Source: Phycisphaerae bacterium (GTDB lineage Bacteria; Planctomycetota; Phycisphaerae; UBA1845; Fen-1342). Taken from it: DNA of 35,417 bases. The notes beneath the pieces were generated by a model. The model searched no databases. It worked only from the letters and a program-made list of their open reading frames with translations, and was not told where the DNA came from. Below are positions 17,181 through 24,340 of this stretch, one piece after another (positions within the stretch are counted from its first letter, which is position 1; every line of letters begins with the position of its first letter). Location: contig JANQFV010000053.1 of the NCBI GenBank assembly GCA_028277645.1, forward strand, positions 1 to 35,417, written 5' to 3'. The position numbers and the translations under genes are program-made.

Positions 17181-19130
17181 ATGAAGAAGCGATATCTCGC
17201 AGCCGTTTGCGCGTCGTTGCTGGCGTGCTCCATCGTGACTCTGTCAATCAGCGTCCAGGCGGAGACCGTCGAGCGCCGCGTACCGACCTACTCGGCCGAG
17301 GCATTCATCGATCACGTCAAGTACCTTGCCAGCGACGAGCTCGCCGGCCGCCGTCCCGGCGAGCCCGGCATCGAGTTGGCCGCCGAATACATCGCCCGCC
17401 AATTCGAGCTGGCCGGCCTGAAGTCGGTCGGCGACGGTGGAACGTACTTCCAGTCGTTCGACGTACGGCGTGGCAAGAAGATCGTGCGTTCCGATGCCCT
17501 GTTGAAAACCCAAGGCATCGAACGCGAGTGGAAGCTCGAGCGCGACTGGACGCCGCTGCCGTTCTCCGACGCAGTCGATGTGAGCGGCCCGCTGGCGTTT
17601 GCCGGCTATGGCGTGCAGGCGGAAGACTACGGCTACGACGACTACGCGGACTTCGACGCCGAAGGGAAGATCCTGCTGATATTCCGTTACGAGCCGCAGG
17701 ACGAAGATCCCGATGCGGACTTCGGTGGATCAGATCCTTCGCGACACGCGCTGTTTCACACCAAGGCGCGCGTGGCGGCACGCAACGGAGCCAAAGGGCT
17801 GCTGATCGTCAATCCGCAGCGCGAGGGTCTCGACGACGAGTTGTATGCCTTCGAAGAAGAGCTGTCGCAACGCAGCTTCGCATTGCCGATGGCGCATATC
17901 ACACGTCCTATGGCCGAGGCGATCCTGAAACAGGCCGGCCTGCCGAGCCTCGAAAACTTGCAGGGCAAGCTCGACAGCGAGCGGCAGCCGCTGTCGCAGG
18001 ATCTGAACCTGACCGCCACGCTGCACCCCGGGATCGAGCCCAACATGATCCGGACGCGCAACGTGCTCGGTCTGCTACCGGGCGACGGCACGACCGACGA
18101 GACGATCGTGGTCGGCGCGCACTACGACCACCTGGGCAACGTCAAGCTCCAGTTCAATCGCACCAACGATGATGAGCACATTCACAACGGCGCCGACGAC
18201 AACGCTTCTGGCACCGCGGGCGTGATCGAGCTGGCCCGCAGTCTGTCACGCGAAGGCGGCCTGCGGCGAAACGTGCTGTTCATGACCTTCAGCGCCGAGG
18301 AGATGGGTTTGCTCGGCAGCAAGCACTTCGTGCGGAATCCGACCCTGCCGCTGAAAGACGTGCGCGCCATGATCAACCTCGACATGATCGGCCGGCTCAA
18401 CCAGGACAAGTTCGTGATCTTCGGCACGCCGACGGCGGAGGAATTTCCCGAGTTGGTGAAAAAGGCAGCCGAAAGCGTCGACGTCGAGTATCGCGCCGCG
18501 CAAGGTGTCAGCGGCAACAGCGATCACGCCGGCTTCTACCGCGAGGACATTCCGTTCCTCTTTCCGTTCACCGGCGTGCACAAGGACTATCACCGCCCGC
18601 AGGATGACTGGGAGTTGATCGACGCCGAGGGCGCGACGCGCATTCTCGCGCTGCTCCACCAAGTAGTGCGCGACGTTGCCAACATGGAAGACGGTCCGCA
18701 CTTCCGAACCGACGACGCGCCGGAGGATCCCGCGGCGGCCGCCAAGAAGACCGGCGAGGAGCACGCGGACGACGCGCAGAAAGACCGGATGCCGGCCGAC
18801 GCGCGGGCGGCGGATGATGACGAGGTTCGTCGACCGCAGCGCCCCCGCGTGCGACTCGGCATCATCCCCGACTTCGCCGGCGGCGAAGAGCCCGGCCTGA
18901 TCGTCGACACCGTAATGGACGGCGGCGGCGCGCAACAGGCGGGCCTGAAGGCCGGCGACCGCATCACCAAGATCGGCGGTCACGAGATCAAAGACATCTA
19001 CGGCTATATGGACGCGCTGCGCGACTTCAAACCGGATGACGTCGTCGATATCGTTTACGTTCGCGACGGCGCCGAGACGACCGCACAGGTCAAGCTGGGC
19101 AAGGCCCGTCCGCGGCCGGGCCGCGAATAG
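17181..19130 (+). CDS. exported M28 zinc metallopeptidase with PA and PDZ domains
   Basis: 649 aa. ATG 17181 with GGAG 9 bases before it gives a Sec signal (MKKRYLAAVCASLLACSIVT, cut after VQA). A peptidase N-terminal region comes first (HVKYLASDELAGRRPGEPG), then a PA insertion (about 130-270), then the M28 core with metal ligands H314 (VGAHYDHLG), D340 (GADDNASG), catalytic E373 and ligand E374 (FSAEEMG), Asp in NLDMIGRL, and His in SDHAGF: all present, so it is probably an active aminopeptidase. A charged Lys/Asp/Glu/Arg linker (about 505-550) leads to a C-terminal PDZ domain (GGGAQQAGLKAGDRITKIGG). Periplasmic or surface digestion of peptides. It starts about 90 bases after the exonuclease gene and converges on the lipoprotein gene. 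Confidence 0.94.
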   Translation: MKKRYLAAVCASLLACSIVTLSISVQAETVERRVPTYSAEAFIDHVKYLASDELAGRRPGEPGIELAAEYIARQFELAGLKSVGDGGTYFQSFDVRRGKKIVRSDALLKTQGIEREWKLERDWTPLPFSDAVDVSGPLAFAGYGVQAEDYGYDDYADFDAEGKILLIFRYEPQDEDPDADFGGSDPSRHALFHTKARVAARNGAKGLLIVNPQREGLDDELYAFEEELSQRSFALPMAHITRPMAEAILKQAGLPSLENLQGKLDSERQPLSQDLNLTATLHPGIEPNMIRTRNVLGLLPGDGTTDETIVVGAHYDHLGNVKLQFNRTNDDEHIHNGADDNASGTAGVIELARSLSREGGLRRNVLFMTFSAEEMGLLGSKHFVRNPTLPLKDVRAMINLDMIGRLNQDKFVIFGTPTAEEFPELVKKAAESVDVEYRAAQGVSGNSDHAGFYREDIPFLFPFTGVHKDYHRPQDDWELIDAEGATRILALLHQVVRDVANMEDGPHFRTDDAPEDPAAAAKKTGEEHADDAQKDRMPADARAADDDEVRRPQRPRVRLGIIPDFAGGEEPGLIVDTVMDGGGAQQAGLKAGDRITKIGGHEIKDIYGYMDALRDFKPDDVVDIVYVRDGAETTAQVKLGKARPRPGRE

Positions 19131-19289
19131 GCGGCGGGGTGCACAGGAGCGGGAGAATCGCCGGACGTTTGGCTTTTCTGAAGCGTCGACGCCGAAACTG
19201 TAGCGGCCGACGCCCCTGTTGGCCGTAGAACGCGCGTACTCGCCAACGGCCGGCCGGGAGACCGGACGCTACGAATGTCCCGGATACGC

Positions 19290-19334
19290 ACGACGGGAAC
19301 GCCACTCCTTGTTCGGGAGCAGCGTGCCCGTCGT
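19290..19334. terminator. long hairpin between convergent genes, possible bidirectional terminator
   Basis: ACGACGGG pairs with CCCGTCGT (8 bp), then ACGC with GCGT, then CTCC with GGAG, around loop TTGTTCG: 16 pairs broken by an A-G mismatch and a symmetric CA/CA internal loop. It lies between the M28 gene (plus) and the lipoprotein gene (minus). There is no U-tract on either side, so the terminator role is inferred from position. A structured RNA is an alternative. A second weaker stem (GGCCGT facing ACGGCC) lies 5' of it. Confidence 0.45.
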
Positions 19335-19388
19335 TGTGCAACGCCTACGAGTTCAGGTTTGCCCCGCGATACGCAGGGTGCATTCCGC

Positions 19389-21614
19389 CTACGACCCCGG
19401 AGCGAAGTCTCTGAACACCGCCATTGTCTTGTTTGCGTCGTAGAGCACCACGCGGATTTTGAATTCGCTGGTCAGCAGCTCTTCGGCGCAGTCGCCGGCG
19501 CCGTTCGTCAGGCGGAGGTTCTGCTCGTAAACGTTGGTCTCGCCCTCTACGAGCGTGAACGCCGAAGTGCCCCAGCGGAACGCGTACGTCGGGTTGTCTT
19601 CGTGCTCCACCACGCTGGTCGGCGGCTCACCGTCGATGTACGGCGTGGCGTAGAGGATCTCGATGCCGCGCGGCGCGTTGACCGTAACCCGCACCGTCAT
19701 CGAGCAGTCGTCATTGAAGCGGTACCTGATCTGATCGATTGACGGAAAACCGTTGAGCCCGTGCTCGCCGTCCCGCAGCACCCAGACGCCGCGACTCGAG
19801 CCGGCGGCCATCGTGTAGCCGTCGTCACTCAGCCGGATGTTGCCGGAATCGACGCCGGGCAGGTCATCGAACAGCCCCGTACCGGCCGGCACACGCTCGT
19901 CGTCGGCCACGTCGATCAGGAAGCTGTTGCCATTCCCGTACTGCCGCGACGTACGGGCGTAGAACCGATTGCCTTCGTCGGACATGGCGAACGAAAGCGC
20001 CGTGCGGTCGTCCGTAAACGCAGTTCGCGAAGTGCCGGCGGTAGCCTGAAGGTAAATCGGCGCCGGCGCGCCCAGGTAGTCGGGGTCAATCGTGTACGCG
20101 ATATTTGCGCCGTTGTCCGTGATGTTCAGCAGGCTGGCCACTTCTACGCCGGGCTGTGGTACGGTCTTCCGCGTGAAGCTGGCACCGGGAGCAAACCCGT
20201 TGCCGACCCACATGGCGTACTGAAGCTGCGGCGTCCAACCGGAATTCCAGTACTCGGCCACGAAGATGAACGTCGATCCGTCGGCCGCCAGGTCGATGCG
20301 CGACCCGAACGTCCGCGAGTTCTGGCCGTTGTATGCGACCGTGCTCCCGTCGGCGAGCATGACGGGCGTGCCGCTGCCGCCCGGAAGATCTACTCCGTAG
20401 ATCCGTGTGTTGACGTAGCTGCGGTACACCATCTTGGTGCCGTCGTTGTTGATCTTGAACTCACCGCGCACGTCGCCGTAACGCCAGCCTTCCGCATCCG
20501 TGTAATACTGGAAGGCCGTAGTCACCGCCGAGCCCGGCGTGGCGCGATACATCTTCTTCGGGCCGGGGTTATCGCCGTAGCAGATGTCGCCGTCCTCGGT
20601 GGTTTCGAGCGTCAGGCCGTAGCCCAAATGCTCATCAGGCAATCCCGAGCGCACGCCGCCGGAGCCGTCGATGTTGACGCGCCAGAGCTGTGTCTGCGGA
20701 TCGCCTTCGACGTTGGGGAACTGGTCGTACAGGCTGAACCAGACGCGCAGCCCGTCGCCACTGATCGCCACCGCCTTGTAGCGCGTCGGGGCATAGCCGG
20801 CCGGGGTCACCAGGCTCACACTGGAATCAGCATCAACGCCAGCGATGAGCTGCTCACTGCCCTCGTGGATGATGCTCGCGATGGTGAAGCCGTCGCCCGG
20901 ATCGACCACGTCGTTGGGATCGTTCGGATCATCGCCCGTATCGTTGGGGTCATCGCCGGTATCGTTGGGATCGTCACCGGTGTCATTCGGATCATCACCC
21001 GTGTCATTCGGGTCATCCCCCGTGTCGTTCGGGTCGCCAGAGTCCACCGGACCGAACGTTACCGTCATTTCGCCGACTTCGAGTTGCACATCCACGGTCG
21101 CGGTCAGTTTCAGGCAGATCGTGAACTGGCCGGTGATCACGTGCGCCAGTGCAGCCGACGGCAGTGCGAGCGACGCATCGGTGACCGTCACTGCGCCGCT
21201 GGTGAACGTTAGCGAGTACGTCCCGATCAATATGCCGGTGTCGCATGGGTTCGAGGCGTTCACGTCGTCGATGTAGACCGTCAACTGCCCCGTGCCCGTG
21301 ACACCCTGGGCCGTCGATGGCTTCGACGTGTCGTCGAGCGGCAAGGCCCGGGTGGTACCCGTGTTCAGGTTGAGCCAACCGCTGCCGGGCCGGTCGACCG
21401 GGATGCTGGCGAATGGGAGCTGCACGACGCCACCTTTCTGAACCGCTTCCGCCGCGTCAGCGAGTGCGCGCAGCACGCCGGTCGCGCCCAGTGTGAAGAC
21501 GAACGTCTTGGCCGCGATGGTGAAGCCGATGATGGGTGGACAACCACCGATCGAACTAAAACCGATTGCGGCGACGATGAGAAATGCTGTGGACCTTTTG
21601 CGTGTGCGTGACAT
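19389..21614 (-). CDS. large secreted lipoprotein with beta-propeller-like repeats
   Basis: 741 aa. ATG 21614 has AGGAG 7 bases upstream. The N-terminus is a lipoprotein signal (KRSTAFLIVAAIGFSSIGGC, lipobox I-G-G-C, Cys25). About residues 30-190 form a beta-rich domain with a Cys pair (NPCDTG, TICLKL), followed by an acidic heptapeptide repeat DPNDTGD (about 193-232). From 240 to 640 there are repeated segments of the type 'AISGDGLRVWF', 'INNDGTKMVYRS', 'DLAADGSTFIFV', 'NITDNGANIAYT', 'AMSDEGNRFYAR' and 'RLSDDGYTMAAG', spaced like TolB/WD40-like blades. The C-terminal domain is beta-sandwich-like with a Cys pair. The mature protein is probably tethered to a membrane and surface- or periplasm-facing; the ligand is unknown. 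AT-rich DNA upstream may hold its promoter. Confidence 0.82.
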   Translation of the reverse strand: MSRTRKRSTAFLIVAAIGFSSIGGCPPIIGFTIAAKTFVFTLGATGVLRALADAAEAVQKGGVVQLPFASIPVDRPGSGWLNLNTGTTRALPLDDTSKPSTAQGVTGTGQLTVYIDDVNASNPCDTGILIGTYSLTFTSGAVTVTDASLALPSAALAHVITGQFTICLKLTATVDVQLEVGEMTVTFGPVDSGDPNDTGDDPNDTGDDPNDTGDDPNDTGDDPNDTGDDPNDPNDVVDPGDGFTIASIIHEGSEQLIAGVDADSSVSLVTPAGYAPTRYKAVAISGDGLRVWFSLYDQFPNVEGDPQTQLWRVNIDGSGGVRSGLPDEHLGYGLTLETTEDGDICYGDNPGPKKMYRATPGSAVTTAFQYYTDAEGWRYGDVRGEFKINNDGTKMVYRSYVNTRIYGVDLPGGSGTPVMLADGSTVAYNGQNSRTFGSRIDLAADGSTFIFVAEYWNSGWTPQLQYAMWVGNGFAPGASFTRKTVPQPGVEVASLLNITDNGANIAYTIDPDYLGAPAPIYLQATAGTSRTAFTDDRTALSFAMSDEGNRFYARTSRQYGNGNSFLIDVADDERVPAGTGLFDDLPGVDSGNIRLSDDGYTMAAGSSRGVWVLRDGEHGLNGFPSIDQIRYRFNDDCSMTVRVTVNAPRGIEILYATPYIDGEPPTSVVEHEDNPTYAFRWGTSAFTLVEGETNVYEQNLRLTNGAGDCAEELLTSEFKIRVVLYDANKTMAVFRDFAPGS
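20919..21035 (-). repeat. 21-bp coding tandem repeat (DPNDTGD heptapeptide x5 plus a partial unit)
   Basis: Five in-frame 21-base units (20931-21035) plus a truncated sixth inside the lipoprotein gene. The units differ at synonymous positions (GAC/GAT, AAC/AAT, ACG/ACC), so they are old rather than a fresh slippage product. They encode an acidic linker that may bind calcium. Confidence 0.85.
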
Positions 21615-21689
21615 GGACAGGCTCCTTCAGGCCGCCCGGGGCCAAATTGTTCCACTCTCGCTGCGCATCCCTCCCGCGACTGATTGAGG

Positions 21690-21718
21690 TGCATACGTAA
21701 ATACTACCGGATGTTCAA
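21690..21718 (-). promoter_or_regulatory. possible sigma-70 type promoter of the lipoprotein gene
   Basis: On the minus strand, TTGAAC (21713-21718) and TATGCA (21690-21695) are 17 bases apart within an AT-rich stretch (21690-21790) that stands out from the GC-rich surroundings, 76 bases before the start codon. The hexamers are imperfect, and planctomycetal promoters are poorly defined. Confidence 0.3.
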
Positions 21719-21913
21719 CCCCAGTATATAGAATATTTACCGCATCTTCCCGGCTGATCTTAATTACCTGCGCAGTTGATTGATATATCAAACAGCGCGG
21801 CGCCCGGGACGGCCGCGGAATCTGGCGCACACGCCCGTTCCGTACCGACGTTGCCACCGTCGCATGCGCGTGCGTCGTCTAGGACGACGACTTTCGCAGT
21901 GATGCTGGTGCCT

Positions 21914-22447
21914 CTACGGCGATCGCCGGTGGCCGGCGCGCGTCCGCATCAGGCACAGGCACGTCAGCGTCAGGGTCAACGTAGCGGCGGTCGGACAGCA
22001 GCCTGTCGCCGATTGCGGCATCATGTCTAATGGAACGTACCCATTGCCGTTGTCAAGCTCGTCGCAACTATCCTCCGAAACCCCACAGCCGCAATTGCCG
22101 GGCTCGGTCTTCTTCGGGGCATCCGGACATTCGTCCAAGCAGTCCGCGACCCCGTCGGTGTCCGTGTCGGTGTCGGGTACCCCGCAGCCGCAGAGACCCG
22201 GCTCGAGTTTGGCCGGGTCGTTCGGGTAACCGTCCAGGCAATCGGGCGTGCCGTCTCCGTCGGTATCCACATCTGGTGTACCGCAGCCGCAGGCGCCTGG
22301 AGAGGTCTTGTTTGGATCCTCGGGGCAGCCGTCGAGACAATCGACGGTGCCATCCCCATCGCCGTCGGTCGCGCAGGCCTCGAACGCACCCCGGTCAACG
22401 AATGGCGTCGCGCCAATGCCACCGTCGAGGCTACGGGACGATGTTCC
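21914..22447 (-). pseudogene. truncated secreted protein: TSP3-type repeats with a GCC/TM/Arg tail
   Basis: A minus-strand frame opens after a stop at 22448-22450 without a usable start. It begins inside a conserved end-of-domain motif (SLDGGIGATPFVDRGAFEA, seen at the end of planctomycetal beta-helix proteins) and continues with three Ca-binding units: DGDGDGTVDCLDGCPEDP, DTDGDGTPDCLDGYPNDP and DTDTDGVADCLDECPDAP, each followed by a CGCG motif. It ends SATGCCPTAATLTLTLTCLC plus a basic RTRAGHRR tail. The N-terminal domain and signal are missing, so this is the 3' remnant of a larger gene. The tail (small residues and Cys, hydrophobic helix, Arg cluster) resembles C-terminal sorting signals such as MYXO-CTERM. 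ATG 22270 could start a short product, but it would lack an export signal. Confidence 0.65.
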
Positions 22448-22821
22448 TCACGCTTCAATAGCACTCTGGCTCGCTGTTCGAGATGCTCGGCGAATGAGAC
22501 GCGTCGTTCGGGATAGATGATGCGGATAGGAGCGGCCATGCCGCTGGCTTACGCGGTACCTACCTGGAGGTTCCGCCGAATCACCGTGGCGCGGTGTCTT
22601 TCGGGGCTGACGTTCAGCGGTCGCGAGCAGCCTCACGTGTCCGACAATCCTGGCGTGGCCGCCCGGAGTGAACTACCTGATTCTCGTTTCAGCGTGTACG
22701 CGCGAACAAGATGACATTGTTCCTGAGTGAAGAACCGTCGCTATCGCGTCAAGCGGCACTGCCACTCTTTGCGTAATACTCGTTTGTCCGCAGCGCAGTA
22801 CGAGTTGAACCGGAAACGGTA
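22448..22821. other. non-coding or decayed stretch
   Basis: Lies between the truncated TSP3 gene and the VOC gene. Expected to hold the lost upstream part of the TSP3 gene, but I see no recognisable residue pattern on either strand. A minus frame starting at 22539 reads plausibly for about 45 residues, then becomes Arg/Pro-rich frame-shadow sequence. Confidence 0.35.
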
Positions 22822-23214
22822 TCAGGCGCCACCCAGAACTCTGGCGAAGGCGAGAACATGACCGTCAAGGTCAAGGCAGTAACCGGCAGTATCGCCCCAA
22901 TCGCGCGGCTGAACCGGGCTGAGCTCCGTTGCTCCTGCGTCAACGGCTCTACGAAGATAGGCGCACGGATCATCAACGAGCAGATAGACCTCCGCACGCG
23001 GCGTCCCAGCCGCGAACTGTGGATCGGGAAGAGACTCGCCCAGGAGGCGCTTAATTCCCGCTGCCGGCATGAGACCGAGTGTGGCGCCTCCTGACAAATT
23101 AAACTGGGTCATGCCGGGTACATTGAGGTGGGGCGAAAAGCCGAGGACCTTGGAGTAGAACGCGGTCGCGACTTTCTGATCGGCTACGTAGAGGATGAAA
23201 CTCACTCCATTCAT
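22822..23214 (-). CDS. VOC (glyoxalase/bleomycin-resistance) superfamily protein
   Basis: 130 aa. A small betaalphabetabetabeta protein: GVSFILYVADQKVATAFYSKV, LGFSPHLNVPGMTQF, GATLGLMPAAGIKRLL, then AEVYLLVDDPCAYLRRAVDA, ELSPVQPRDWGD and YCLDLDGHVLAFAR. The closing Asp-x-Asp-Gly-His and the full two-module length fit the VOC family. The specific metal or substrate cannot be assigned. I start at ATG 23214 (GGAGT 6 bases before it), which is the usual family start. The frame extends to ATG 23316, also with GGAG, which would add a hydrophobic signal-like leader (MTRARAIAIPVIAVLAV); an exported form cannot be excluded. It stands alone among decayed DNA. Confidence 0.85.
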   Translation of the reverse strand: MNGVSFILYVADQKVATAFYSKVLGFSPHLNVPGMTQFNLSGGATLGLMPAAGIKRLLGESLPDPQFAAGTPRAEVYLLVDDPCAYLRRAVDAGATELSPVQPRDWGDTAGYCLDLDGHVLAFARVLGGA

Positions 23215-24340
23215 CACGGACTCCGAGTGCCACTTCCGGTTGGCATCGACACAGGAAAGGTCCATCACGGCGAGGACGGCAATGACCGGAATCGCGATGG
23301 CGCGTGCACGGGTCATCTTTGGTACTCCGGAGAGTTGAGAGCCACGGCCGTGAGACGCTAGGCGCCGCGACTCGCATTGGTCCCTATTGCACACTGGATA
23401 CTGCACGTTCTTCACTGCTTGTCAATGGCGAGCGATTGTGCTTTGAGGTGGCCTGGGCCCGCCATAACCCCGGCCGTGACGCTTTCGATCGCCCCAGCAA
23501 ATAAACACGGAGGTCCCGGACTCCGATGAAATTCAGGTAATTCAGCATCCTCCGACTCACGAGTCCACTGGGCGCTCACGTTGTCCGACGCGCCGAGAAA
23601 GATCCCATCCATCGGCACCGAGCCTGCCGGAATAGCCGCGCATGTAGCCTGGAACGATGTTGTCGAGTCGTCCGCCAAACACGTGGCGCGAAATGTCCCA
23701 GGTCACCGTTCACGCGGCCTCCCTTGTCTTTGTTGATGGCGACGCGTCGTCCGCGGAATAGAGCTCACAGCGGTACTTCGGCTCCTCGCAGACGGCCTGC
23801 CAGTTGCACCGCTTGTCCTTGCGCTTCCAGTTACCCAGTGGGAAAGAGGTTCTATGAATCTGAGCATCGCCAACGGAATGGCATCGCGTAATTCTCGACT
23901 GATCGTCGTCGAATTGCGGCGTTGTCCGGACCGGCGCGCAAGGCATAGGTACCTATTGCAAAGCCAAACGCCCTGGAGCCCCTGCGGACCGGCATGGCGT
24001 CGTGACTGCGCCCGGTCGCGTTTCATTCAATTGCGCGACAGGTTTGTCCCGATTTGATAAACAGGCCCCGATATCGAACCGACAGCCTGGCGACGATGGT
24101 TCAGAACCGCGACATACACACTCGATCCTATCGCCGATTGCGTGACAGGCTGCGGGAAGCTACTAACATAAGGTGCCAACGTGGCTTGTCTGGACTGCTA
24201 GGTGATCGTTGAGCTATCGACAATGCCTGCCCGGTCCCCGTCGTTCAAGTCTGTGCTGGGGAACGGCTGTTCTGCGAACTCGTAGTGCGACGAGTCGTCA
24301 TTGCCTTGCGGGGGCCCTGCCTTAGCGCCAGGAGCCCGGC
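23215..24340. other. 1.1-kb region of decayed or non-coding DNA
   Basis: No intact gene recognised. Two minus-strand frames hold protein-like fragments: 23412-23702 (listed separately) and 23710-23946 (a fragment with FPLGNWKRKDKRCNW and a Cys pair). They are in different frames and separated by stops. The 3' end (24278-24295) contains an inverted repeat ACTCGT-6-ACGAGT, 45 bases before the kinase start, possibly an operator. Confidence 0.4.
23412..23702 (-). pseudogene. possible protein remnant without start
   Basis: An open frame with coding-like composition and no ATG start (TTG at 23678 is the first candidate). It reads GTFRATCLADDSTTSFQATC, then PAGSVPMDGIFLGASDNV, and ends HLKAQSLAIDKQ. 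The upstream neighbour fragment is out of frame. I do not recognise the family; it looks like the tail of a lost gene. Confidence 0.25.

Noticed and set aside
20919..21035. CRISPR-like array
   Set aside because: The 21-base units have no spacers and are coding repeats in the lipoprotein gene. No other direct-repeat array with spacers was seen in the window.
19761..21212. Long plus-strand ORF (483 codons) opposite the lipoprotein gene
   Set aside because: It is Arg/Val/Ala/His-rich shadow sequence of the minus-strand gene, which has a strong ribosome binding site, lipoprotein signal and repeats.
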